From positions 62,001-126,000 of the forward strand of contig ML996699.1 of the NCBI GenBank assembly GCA_010356995.1: a stretch of DNA of 64,000 nt, given 5' to 3'. The notes below the pieces were generated by a model. That model was not told the DNA's origin, made no database searches, and was given only the letters and a program-made list of their open reading frames with translations. The position numbers and the translations under genes are program-made. Below, in pieces: positions 11,666 to 21,427 of the stretch. Source of the DNA: Trichodelitschia bisporula (Eukaryota > Ascomycota > Dothideomycetes > Phaeotrichales > Phaeotrichaceae). Within the stretch, counting starts at the first letter, position 1; every line of letters starts with the position of its first letter.

Positions 11666-12759
11666 TTACCCAGCGGCACCAAGTGCGACCCACTGGGGAA
11701 ATTCCCTGTGGAAGTCACTCCCTATCGACCAGTTTCCAAGGTCGCAAATGTGTCTCTCGAAGGCGGGGTTGGGGTTGAACCGTCCGCGCGCCTTCCGCAT
11801 CCGCTTCGGCTTCTTCCGCTCCGAGTCCGTATCCTGCTTGGAGCCCGCCTTCGGTTCTAATTCCATCTCCTTAACAGAATTGGACGGCAGACGGCGGAAT
11901 AGGGACTTGCGTTGGTGGTCCCAGCTCGTGTATGGGTCGCCCCAATGAAGATATAGGCTTTCGAGGCGGGGCTGCACGAAACAACACCCGTAGCCGAAAG
12001 CCTCATCGGGGTTTCGTATGAACGCCTCGCGCAGCTCCGGCCTGCCGGTTAGAGGAGCAGCCTAAATGGAGCGCGACTTACCACGGTACGTAGTCCATCC
12101 AAAGCGGGTGCTCTACGGATAACTGTACCGGCAGCGGCCGCAGCCACTCCGGCATGGCATCGTAGCTCTTCTTCGTCGGCGCGATCAGCTACTTCGTGTA
12201 CAGAAACCAGATGTGTATAAACGCGATAGCTGGCGCCACCGAATGAAGAAAACTGACCAGGATCGCCCAGTGCGTTGCTGAATAGCTTCCACAGTGGGTG
12301 CGAGCGACGGGTCGTAAACATATCGCGGGCTGCTGTCGGATGCCAGTTCGGCTTGCAAACGCGCTCAAATTTCTCCAGCGACCTGCCCTTCGCCAACTTA
12401 CGGCGCTGGTCCGCTACGAGCTTGTAGATTTCACGGTCTATGCCGCAACGACTCACGTATGAGTTGTTGAGCGGTAGTGCCGTGGCGGACATTGCCTCTT
12501 GGGATTCATTCGCTTCGACGGCGGGCGGTGGCGCCATGGCAGGTAATGGGGACGGGCTCCTGGCAACGTAGGGGTCCTTGACTTTGTTCATCAAGCACCT
12601 GGGCAGATGGCGGTCCACGCCGAGCTTCCGGGAATAGTATTCTTGCAGATAGCGTTGGATCTCGCCGAGCCCCTGGTTCGCAGGCTCGGATACAGGGTCG
12701 CAGACGGGTGGGAGGGGCGCTGGGACTGCTGTCCGGCGACCGCTGCGTGTAACTGGCAT
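11666..12759 (-). pseudogene. DUF3425-like gene, copy A (decayed)
   Basis: It starts MPVTRSGRRTAVPAPLPPV and runs through LPLNNS, IDREIYKLVADQRRKL and SHPLWKLFSNALG. The frame then changes and continues as FIHIWFLYTK, a TAG stop at 12189-12191, LIAPTKKSYDAMPEWLRPLP and HPLWMDYVPW. An intron (gtaagt..cag) leads to the last exon, PELREAFIRNPDEAFGYG, then YLHWGDPYTSW and a basic stretch, ending NWSIGSDFHREFPQW. The block from the Trp/stop through MPEWLRPLPVQLS..PLW.DYVPWP.LREA is the order seen in DUF3425, a domain usually found C-terminal to fungal bZIPs. No bZIP region is visible. With one frame change and one stop, it is probably not expressed as a whole protein. Confidence 0.7.
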
Positions 12760-13003
12760 TTGATACGGTGGTTGATGGATGCTTGGCAACGAAGCACAGA
12801 GCAAAGGAAAGGTTGGTCGAGAAGATCAGAGGAACTGAACTCTTTTGATATATCACCGTAAACTCGGTTTGCGGAGATGCTTGAAAATGTTGACAATGCG
12901 TCGTGGTGAGCTGATATTTCTTAAACCATCCGTGCCATCCACGCCACCGTATGGACATGACCCGCGATCATGGTAGACGCGTCGTCGTGTGGGGAAGGTG
13001 GGT

Positions 13004-13039
13004 CGCGCCTTACGCCACACTTTTTGTGGCGTTGCGATA
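13004..13039. promoter_or_regulatory. palindromic upstream element, copy 1
   Basis: It reads cgcgccttacgccacac, then tttttgtggcgttgcg, a hairpin of cgccaca/tgtggcg around a short T-rich loop. It lies about 245 bases upstream of the copy A start. The same element stands upstream of copies B and C, and a related one upstream of the hydrolase at 17.5-18.7 kb. Confidence 0.65.
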
Positions 13040-13311
13040 AGGTTAACTACCCCTTGCCAAGTATATGGTCGACGACAGAACACCACTTGTCGGTGACAGT
13101 CATGGTCTTCTGATCATTGTCGTATCAGTGGTGAGCGCGGCATAGCTGGGGGTTTCACCCCTCCGCCAAGCAGAATAGAAGCACTACATTTTATCGCCAG
13201 GCGGCCCGTTGAACGCTCACTTACTCCGTACATGGGTGCTTTCGAAGCATGGGCATGTGTGAAAGAATGCGCTGGCAGCATTACCATTTAATAGCTAATG
13301 CTATGACTGAT

Positions 13312-13365
13312 GTGGACATAGGGCAAGGGCATTGATGCTCAGGAAGGAGCATACCTGGCAAGCAC
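13312..13365. repeat. dispersed repeat, short partial copy
   Basis: About 50 bases match the start of the repeats at 2885 and 15112. Shared blocks are gatgtgg, gcattg and tcaggaaggagcatac. The similarity fades after this. Confidence 0.6.
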
Positions 13366-13558
13366 AGCACTGTATTCTGTCTCTAGCGTCGCCGCCGCAC
13401 CCTCGCCCATCTCACTGCCATTTCATCTTTCATTATGCTTGCTCTCTGCACTCGTTGCTATTGCATATGCCTGAGCCATACTCCCATGAGTGGCATCCAG
13501 GCTTATAAATAAGGTTAGTTGAAGGATAAATAGAATAGAGGCTCCATTACTCATTAAT

Positions 13559-14688
13559 TCACCGCCCATATCTCTGCAGCAATTCCTGGTACCGTTTGTA
13601 CATCGGGTGCTCACGCCTAACGCCATGCTGCCGCACCAAGTGCGACCATTGAGGAAAGTCGTCGTGGAACTTCGCCTCTAGCGACCAGTTTTTGATGTCA
13701 CTAATATGCTCATAGAAGCGGTCGTAAAGGCTGAGCATGGGTTCGAACTTCCTCCGCATGCTTCTCCCTTCCCACGCGGGGTTCTCATCTGGATCCGAAT
13801 CCGAATCCCAGCCCGATTCCATACTCGGGGTCCTTCTCCCACTCCACGTAGTTGCAGCTGCCAGGCGGCACCTCATTGAACACGCTATCACAGTCGTCGT
13901 TCCATTGGGCCTGCAGGATGTAGGGGGAAGACTGAAGGAGAGACACCCCGTACTCGAAAACCCCGTCGGGGTTTCGTACGAGTGCCTCACGGAGTTTTGG
14001 CCTGGCAGTTAAATCAGCGGGCCAGTAGCCTAGGAAGTGAAGGCAAACTCACCATGGTACATAGTCTACCCAGAGAGGGTTCTCCACGGATAACTGTACC
14101 GGTAGCGGCCGTAGCCAATAGGGCATGTCATTGTAGGTCTCCGTTGACGGGGCGATCAATCACCTCGTATAGAGGAACGCAAAATTTATGACCGCGAGAA
14201 GCGTCTCAAGGGAATCGGTATCGTATTCATCGCCCAGCATGTGGGTAAACAACTTCGACAGCGGGTGTAATCTATCCGCAAACTTCCCCGTGACTAGCAC
14301 GTTCCAGTCCGGCGTGCACCAGCCTTCATATTTGCGGTGCAGCGTACCCTCCGACAATTTACGGCGTTGATCTGCCACGAATGCGAGGATCTTGCGGTCT
14401 AGGCCAGTCTCAGTTACGACAGAGTTGTTGAGCGGGAGTGTCGTCTCGGAGTTTGGGCCTAGGGATTCTTTCGCTTCGGCGGGCGGCGGTTCCCAAGCGG
14501 GTATCGGGTCGGGGGACGCGCTCGGGAATCGAGCTCGATTGGCCGCTCGCGCGACCCCAGAATCGGCATCTTGCGCTTGGGCTTCGCGGGCTTGGATACG
14601 GCGGTGCGGACGGGTGGGAGGGGTGCTGAGGACCGTGGCCGGGCTGCTGCTGGGCGAGTGCTGCGCGAGTGCTGCGCGAGCCTGACAT
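13559..14688 (-). pseudogene. DUF3425-like gene, copy B (decayed)
   Basis: The start is MSGSRSTR. An 11-bp tandem duplication (gcgagtgctgc) just after it shifts the frame. The body reads TAVSKPAKPKRK and RERPIELDS, then shifts again into SPDPIPAWEPP, LPLNNS, LDRKILAFVADQRRKL, HPLSKLFTHMLGDEYD and FAFLYTR. A TGA stop at 14160-14162 replaces the Trp kept in copy C. Then come LIAPSTETYNDMPYWLRPLP, PLWVDYVPW, an intron and PKLREALVRNPDGVFEYG. After further frame loss it ends KNWSLEAKFHDDFPQW. The same domain order as copy A is present. It is clearly a relative but unlikely to make a full protein. Confidence 0.7.
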
Positions 14689-15030
14689 GGCTGCGTCGAT
14701 TGATGAGCGTGGTTGATGGGGGTTTGTCGGTTGGATGGACCTGGAAATGTGAGCGATTGGCGACGAAGCACGGAACAGAGGTATCACGTACTGCGAGGAT
14801 TTGTGGAAGTGGTTGTAGGTTTTTGGTGTGGCTAACTACGGGAGTTGCGGTTTTATCTAAGGGGCCTTGAGGAAGGAGCATTCCATCCGGCTGCGGGGGG
14901 AGGTGAGATCTTTGGGGAGAAGAAGCCAATCTGGGTGAAGCCCCAAAATTTGGCCGACGCGCTACTACCGTACCGTAGTAATCCTGATCGCGCTCTTTCT
15001 TTTTGAAGCGTTGTCATGTGGGATGAGGGT

Positions 15031-15065
15031 CGCGCCTTACGCCACACTTTTGTGGCGTTGCGATA
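15031..15065. promoter_or_regulatory. palindromic upstream element, copy 2
   Basis: The hairpin cgccaca..tgtggcg is preceded by cgcgccttac and followed by gttgcg, nearly identical to copy 1. It lies about 345 bases upstream of the copy B start, in the same orientation. Confidence 0.65.
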
Positions 15066-15111
15066 GAGTAGCTACCCCTTGCCAAGTACTCGTAAGGTCC
15101 ACGACAGAACT

Positions 15112-15320
15112 GATGTGGGTATGGAAGGAGCATTGTCATGTCAGGAAGGGGCGTATGATATAATGCGAGTATGATAGAAGGAAGGAGCAAAAGAGAATAC
15201 TGGGCATCGTGTATTTAATCTCGAGACCCTCAGACTTTCTTCCTCTCTTCGTCTTCTACTTCAATCTTCAGTTTACACAGATGTTTTGTCTGTATACGAA
15301 CCTTGCTCCCATCAATAACT
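15112..15320. repeat. dispersed ~210-bp repeat, copy 2
   Basis: Matches 2885-3115 over its length, with the same block order and the same CT-rich second half ending near tttacacag. It lies between the palindrome of unit 2 and the left block of unit 3. Confidence 0.75.
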
Positions 15321-15609
15321 ACATTGCCATTGGCTCTCGATTTTCGAAAATCCTAGCGCGTGGTTGATTGGGAGGTGAACGTAAGTCTTGAGGGGGGTGT
15401 ATACGGAGTATATCAGTTCCCTCCCCCAGGCAAATAGAAGCATTACATCTATCGTTAGGCAGCCCGTTGAACGCTCACTTGCATCAGTGCTGTCAAAGCG
15501 TGGACGTGCGCGAAGGAATGCACTGGCAGCGTTGCTATTTAACGGTCGGCGCTAACGAATCGAGGCCATTTCACTGCTTTCATCTCCGACTCAACACATT
15601 CCCAAGGCG

Positions 15610-16751
15610 TCATCCTACAGGGTCACTCGACACCAAGTGCTTCCACTGGGGAAACGGCTCATCGAAGTCTGACCCCATCGTCCAGTTCCCGAGCTCGCGA
15701 ATGTGATACTCGAAATCGTCATGGAGCGACATCTCATGTTTCCCCTCTTTCTTCTTATATTTGCCCCCCCACTACTCGGGCTCCGGTGACTCTGACCTAC
15801 GCATCAAGCCCGGTTCATAGTCGTAGCCCGTCTCCCACTCCTCTTAGTAGTAACTGTTTGGCGGGATCTCGCTCCATACGGTATCACAATCACCGTTCCA
15901 CCTAACGCACAGGTCGAGAGGGTAGGGTTGTAAGCAGGACTCGAAATCGAAAGCTTCGTCGGGGTTTCGTATGGAATGCCTCGCGCAGCTCTGGCCTGGC
16001 GGTTATATTAGCGGGCGAGTTGAGACCTGGGGGCGAACTCTCCACGGAAGGTAGTCTATCCAGAGCGGGTGCTCTACGGATAGCTGTATCGGCCGCGGAC
16101 GCAACCACTCCGGCATAGCAGAGTATGTTCTCTGGGATGGGGCGATCAGCCACTTCGTATATAGGAACCCGAGGTATATCATCCCGATAACATTACTGGG
16201 GGAGTCGTTCTCGTATTCATCCCCCAACGCGTCGGTAAACAGCTTCGACAGCGGGTGCGAGAAGGTAAACTCCGTCGCATCCCCCATAGCCAGCACATTC
16301 CAGTTCGGCTCACACCAGTTATTATCATATCCGTATTTATCCACCAACGTTCCCTCCGCCAACTTGCGTCGCTGGTCCGCCATGAGTTCGAGGATCTTGC
16401 CGTCCAGGCCGTACTCACTCACTTCAGAGTTGTTGAGCGGCAGCCCCGTGGCAGACACTTTGACTACGGGCAGCAGAGCCACGTCGAGTATCGGTTCTGG
16501 GGACGCGCTCGCATGATCGAGCTCGATTGGCTGCTCACGCGAATCTAGGATCGGGTTCGCGGCGTGCGAGGGGGGTGACTTCGAAGGTGCCGAGACTTGC
16601 TTGAGCTTCGGCTTCGCAGCTTTCTTGGGCTTCGGCTTTGCGGGCTTCGACACGGCGGTGCGCGCGGGGGGGATGGCGCTGGGACCGGTGAGAGGGACGC
16701 TGGGACCGGTGGCCAGACTAGTGGCCGGCGAGTGCTGCGTGATGCTGGCAT
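15610..16751 (-). pseudogene. DUF3425-like gene, copy C (best-preserved body, broken ends)
   Basis: The longest open stretch (16653-16003) reads SKPAKPKPKKAAKPKLKQ, REQPIELDHASASPEP, LPLNNSEVSEYGLDGKI, MADQRRKLAEGT and HPLSKLFTDALGDEYEND. It continues LGFLYTKWLIAPSQRTYS, AMPEWLRPRPIQLS and HPLWIDYLPW. It keeps the Trp (TGG at 16150-16152) that is a stop in copies A and B. The only good start, MPASRSTRRP at 16751, is in another frame from the body. After the intron the last exon (PELREAFHT.., then GNWTMGSDFDEPFPQW) contains in-frame stops. The main domain could still be made from an alternative start, but the gene as modelled is damaged. Confidence 0.6.
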
Positions 16752-17226
16752 TTTGCGTGATGGTTGATGGGTGTAGGCGCTGATGCGCGGGCGCGTGGGT
16801 GAGGAGTGGTTGCGTTGGCCTGGGGAACTGAGCAATTGGCGACGAGTACGGAATTATGGAAAAGATGCCTGAGAAGACGAAGTAACTGAACTGTTATGGT
16901 CGGGTCCTGAAGAAGACGAAGCAAACTCGGGAGTTGGGCCCCATAATTTCCGTAGTCTGCCAGTTACGTAGTATACGCGCTACCACGCGGTGGAAAAAGT
17001 AAAAAGGTCAAAACAATCCGCTTCCTCGATGAAGATCAACAGGTCCGCGATGACATTACGCCCCTCGGCGCGGGATAGAAAGCGTCTGAACTTGGTCTGC
17101 GGGGACGTTTAAAATGTTGGGAATGCATGCGTACACGGTGTTCCGAAATGATATCCTTTCCTCGATCATCGCATGGATTGCGATCTTTTTTCTTGACGTG
17201 TCATCGTGTGATGCTTGCGATGGGGG

Positions 17227-17258
17227 CGCGCCTTACGCCACATTTATGTGGCGTTGCG
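17227..17258. promoter_or_regulatory. palindromic upstream element, copy 3
   Basis: The arms cgccaca..tgtggcg surround a short ttta-type loop, again preceded by cgcgccttac and followed by gttgcg. It is about 475 bases upstream of the copy C start. Confidence 0.65.
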
Positions 17259-17523
17259 GCACAGCCACACCTTGTCAAGCAAACTACGTAGGATGTCGAC
17301 GATAACAGCACTCGTCGGCGACGGTCATGGTCGTTTTAACATGGTCGTATCGGCTATGAGTGCGGCGTAGCAACTGGCGCCGGCACGGCGGCGAGTACGG
17401 CTTTCGGCAAGGATCGGGCTTCCGTGGACAAGAAGCTGAGTCAGTAAACAGATTGCACCCGCTCTCCAACCGGGGGATATACAATACCACCTGGGCCGAG
17501 TCCTGGAAGCCGGCTGTCAAGCT

Positions 17524-18747
17524 TCACCCCAGCTTACTCCGCAACCACGACTCTACTACCCTCGCCGTCTCCCTCTTCCGAAATCCAAGTACCGTATCAA
17601 TAACAACAATATCATGCGCCGCCTCGAGCTCCACAAAGAACCCCACCTCCCAGCCAGCCCGCACGTCTTCAAACTTCTCCTTAAACTTCCCCACCCAGGC
17701 TCTAATCCCATCAATAAATACCTCCCCGCCTCCAGCACAAACCAATACATCCTGCACCTTACGGCTTGCACCCGCCCACCATTCCGGCCCCGCAGTCAGT
17801 GGCTCTGAGTACGCATCACTTTTGCCACCGCCCAGGAACGCCTCCGCCCAGCGCTCCAGCGGCACGGCATCAAGAACGTCGCGCTGTGCATTGCGCCGGT
17901 ATGAGCCGTGCGTTGTATTGAACGAAACCCAGGGGCTGAGCAAGAGAACACCACGGAAGGGCGTGTCGATAGACCCGATGAAGGGCGTGTCAAGCACCGG
18001 ACCTACGGGCGAGTAGTGCGTGGCCGTCCCTGGGTGCGGGTGCAGCATGTGCGAGAGCAGCGCGAGGACTAGGTTTCCGCCCGCTGAGTCGCCGGCCAGG
18101 ATGATCTGTGCGGTGTTAGCCGATGGTGCTGGGGCGGGTGGCGCGTACGTCGGTCGTCCTGCGGTACTCGATCACTAGCAGGTGGTACACCAGCTCGGCG
18201 GCCTGCGCGAGTTGGGTTGGGTACGCTGCGTCGGGTGCAAGAGTGTATGCGAGGAGGAGGATTGCGATGGAGTTGCCGTCGGTGTTAAGCGCGTCCACCA
18301 GGCTCCACAGGTACTTCACGTGGGCTGGCGACGCGGCGTTGGCGTACCCGCCGCCTGGGGGTCAGCCTCGCAATCGCATGCGGAGCAGCGCATACCGTGG
18401 AACCACACGAGGACAGTTTTGGCGCGCGGATCGCCTAGCCAGTGCGCCTGTGCGCCGCGGGGGAGGACGAGGGTTGAGGGTGGGACATTCCGCGCCCTAC
18501 AGGACGCGAGGTAGACTTCCGTCGTTGGTTTGAGGATGAGGCGCGAGGCGCTAATGGAGTCGTGATGGAGGTATGTGCGTAGTGCGGTGTACAGTACGTC
18601 TCGAAGGTAAGTTGGGGCACCGGTGGAGTGGAAGGGCGAGCTTATGGCTCGGATTAGGAGGGCGAGGAGCGTGCGGGTGAGATTCACGACGATAGAGAGA
18701 ATGGTGAGGGCCGCAATGCTGGAGTTTGGGGGCGGGGAGCTCGGCAT
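17524..18747 (-). CDS. membrane-anchored alpha/beta hydrolase (steryl-acetyl-hydrolase-like)
   Basis: Exons are 18747-18396, 18354-18149 and 18105-17524, giving 379 residues. An N-terminal hydrophobic segment (about 10-33, IAALTILSIVVNLTRTLLAL) suggests an ER or membrane anchor. Joining exons 1 and 2 creates the oxyanion motif HGGGY at about residue 117. Exon 3 opens with IILAGDSAGGNL, the Ser nucleophile elbow. The C-terminal AAHDIVVID supplies the likely His, with a helical tail. The order and anchor match the fungal alpha/beta-hydrolase-3 group that includes the sterol deacetylase Say1; the true substrate is unknown. It sits between two members of the DUF3425-like family and has a palindromic element related to theirs about 125 bases upstream. 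Unlike those genes it appears intact. Confidence 0.82.
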
Positions 18748-19295
18748 GGTGATGGTGAGGGCGGAATTGGTGATGTTCGCGCGCTTCGTCGCCAACGAGC
18801 GATGCCATGTCGTTGACATCCCATGCTTGGCAAGGCGGTTTGGTGGTTGTACGGTACCACAGCGCCTCAGATGTGTGGCGTAAGGCGTAATGCGCCACAC
18901 AGTCGCGGGTTGTTCATGCTGTTGTGCCAATAATGGACGAGAGATGTTGATGGTCATCGCTTACGGGCCACGCAAAAATGTCGCGGCCGCTTTTGTCCGC
19001 AAAATGCCTATGCAGGGCGGCCATGATTTCTTCAGTGGCTCTTCGTCGGGTGCTGTCTACGCCGGTTGCGTCGGGGGCGGCTTCATGGCGGCCGATCGGG
19101 TGAGTATCCGTGGTCAGTGCCGTACTTTGTGACCGCCCCTTTCTTACGTGCCTTTTGATTGGCCTCTAATCGGGGTTTTTTATTGCTTTCTGTGGTAGCG
19201 CGTGCTAGTACCATGGTTAGGTACGCGTAACTCCGAGCCCTGGAACTACGGATGTACTGCTTCTTCTCTTCCTCTTCCCCAGCAGCTCAGTTTCT
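18748..19295. other. divergent promoter region
   Basis: This separates the hydrolase (-) from DUF3425-like copy D (+). It holds the fourth palindrome at 18873-18900. The last 50 bases are C/T-rich. No gene is seen. Confidence 0.55.
18873..18900. promoter_or_regulatory. palindromic upstream element, copy 4 (variant, opposite orientation)
   Basis: Perfect 9-base arms gtgtggcgt.. and ..gcgccacac (with one offset base) surround a taaggcgtaa centre. It shares tgtggcgtaag with the reverse complement of copies 1-3. It lies about 125 bases upstream of the hydrolase start and about 395 bases upstream of copy D. Confidence 0.55.
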
Positions 19296-20673
19296 ATGCT
19301 GAAGCACCACACCCATCTACCACCTCAAACAATGCTGCCAATGGTCGCACCGCATAGTGGCCGGAATACGGAACGTCAGAAGGATACAGCGCCAGCCGAT
19401 AACCCCGTGTCCAAAGTGACGAAACGCAAGCACGATATTGACAGCTCAACCAGCAACGCCGCCGTACCCAAGCCAGCGAAGCGCAAGCGCGAGCATGGCT
19501 CGCTTACAACCGACCGCTCGTGCAGTGTTGCCAATACCACGCCTAAACAGCCGGCCAGCGAGCACGTCGACAAGGTCAAGGACATCGACCCTTTCAAGAC
19601 AATGCAGTTGCTATTTGCCAAGGATTATTATCTCTCTCGCTCACTAGAGGAGTGGTACAAGCTCCAATCGCTTCTTTCCGAGGTGGTGCGTCGGTGCAAG
19701 TGTTTCCGTCTCATTCCCCATATCAGCCATTATGTACTCTAGGGGCTCACTCACTGCGCAGCCTTGGACTCCGTGAAGAAACTAAAGCCCCCGTACCCTT
19801 CGCTGCCGCCCATAGAGACCTCGATTAGGCCTGCGACTGTGCTTGCGGCGTGGTCTGCGACAAGCCTGCCATCAAAGAGGGCGGACCCCTGGGGCCCGTG
19901 TGCGCTTTGATACTGCCACGCATCCACCGTCAAACTTGCGACGAATGCTGCGGTGATACCAACCCCCCACTGCTTGACTTCGTAGTGGAACAGCACGGCC
20001 GGGCGGCGCTGGGCATACCGCTTAACGTAATTTAGGGCATTTGCAGCTTCACCGCGATGATCGAGCCGCTCACGGTGTACAAGGACAAGCTATGGTACTT
20101 GTGCGGCATCTTCCTGGCCTCTTACAACTCGAAACCGAACCGGAAGATGTGGCTGTCATGTATATGGGGTACCTACTTCTGAAGTGGATGGCCGCACCGT
20201 CTGCCGAGAACTACCAGAGAATGCCGGAGTGTCTGCGACCGCTGCCGATACAGATATTCAAGGCACACTCTTTCTGGAAGGACTTCGTCCCATGGTAAGT
20301 CACTCTCTCTTCGCAGGCCGCTCGCCCGCTAACAGTCAGGCCCAAACTGCGTCAGGCGCTCATCAAAGAGCCCGACGAGGCCGAACATTACCCTTACTAC
20401 TGCGAGCCCTAACCCCGCAGCCTATTGGTCAACTGGAAAGATTACGGGGACAAGCCCGTGTTCTCCCAGTCGTCGTATTACGCGGTGGACCCGGAGTCGG
20501 ACGAGGAGACGAGCCCGAAGCCGAAGGTGAAGCGGCGCGAAAGGTGGCTTAACCTTAACCCCGACTTCGAGGCCCATATACACAATATCGACAACTGGAC
20601 GCTGGGGAAGGAGTTCCGTGACGCATTTCCCCAGTGGGCGCACTTCGTGCCGCGCAAATCGAAGAAGGAGTAG
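19296..20673 (+). pseudogene. DUF3425-like gene, copy D (diverged, plus strand)
   Basis: The first open stretch (19296-19742) has a basic, Lys-rich N-terminus (KRKHDID, PAKRKREHG). It then reads MQLLFAKDYYLSRSLEEWYK, which aligns with LQEYYSRKLGVDRHL of copy A. A middle part (19760-20100) is frame-broken. Homology resumes with YMGYLLLKWMAAPSAENYQR, MPECLRPLPIQIF and AHSFWKDFVPW. An intron (gtaagt..ctaac..cag) leads to PKLRQALIKEPDEAEHYPYY, one stop, then NWKDYG and a basic run, ending NPDFEAHIHNIDNWTLGKEF and FPQWAHFV. Domain order and intron position match the minus-strand array. A complete protein is unlikely on this reading, although intron choice in the middle is uncertain. Confidence 0.55.
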
Positions 20674-21427
20674 GCGTGTTACTGCTGCATTCCGGCACTG
20701 TGGATTTTCGGGTACAAGGCACTGGGAAGTGGAATGTACGGACCTGGGTGTTTTATGACGTCTTTGTCTGCCGCTATCACTGTGGTGTCTGCTACGGCAC
20801 GATGGTAGCACGATAGCTGATTCGGGCTCGTGTTTCCGGCAATGGCGTTTGCTGAATATGGCAACACAGAGTGGCCTTATATCTGTAGTCTCTACATCCT
20901 CAAGTTAATGTTTTGAATTCTGATCTCTAATTACCGTTTGCCGTGTCGTGAACCTAGGCGCTGGGGGGTTAGACGTTGATGGCGGTGCAGATGTTCACGG
21001 TGCGACAGGTGGAGTTGATCATCGTATTGAGACTACCTTCTTCATGAGTCTAAGCCATGGACGTCAAATTTGGTACAGTGACCTTTGCAGGGGAGATGAA
21101 AGAGTCAGTTCCCTTCATGTACCCTTCGATGACCTCCGAATCATACCCGGGCGTGGACCAGAGCCGCACACTGGTTACCTCGGTTCATATGGAGTCCAGT
21201 ATATCTCCATCGAACTGGCGAGACCCAGAGTTCTTGCAGCCTTGGAATGAGCATTTTTCTCATTTTACCCTCACATAGCGACGATAGCTTCAAGTCGCGC
21301 ATTTTATCTCAGCAGAGATAGTTTCCACATCCGGCCTAGCGCCCCTCTCTTCCCCTGCCGCACCTCCAACTCCACGACCCAGGGATCCCCACACCCGCAT
21401 CACCACCAAACCACCCCCACCAGCCGA
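20674..21427. other. intergenic region
   Basis: No supportable gene. The last 100 bases are C-rich and serve as leader to the deacetylase. Confidence 0.5.

Larger units (their letters stand above)
11430..17370. repeat. tandem array of three ~1.7-2.2-kb units, each with a decaying DUF3425-like gene
   Basis: Each unit has the same order. First is a left block (11437-11510, 13208-13310, 15464-15560) sharing cgctcactt, gctggcagc and a ggaatgc core. Then comes a minus-strand DUF3425-like gene, and last a palindromic block (13004-13039, 15031-15065, 17227-17258) followed by a ccccttgccaag-like stretch. The flanks beyond the palindrome are still alignable between units 1 and 3 (gtcgacgacag / gtcgacgataacag, then cggtgacagtcatggtc / cggcgacggtcatggtc). 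The divergence between units indicates old duplications. Other fragments, including the dispersed repeat at 15112, lie between units. Confidence 0.75.

Noticed and set aside
19751-20087. Minus-strand open frame with protein-like composition antisense to copy D
   Set aside because: It opens without an ATG start and overlaps the region where copy D must carry its middle part. I recognise no family, so I treat it as a shadow of the decayed copy.
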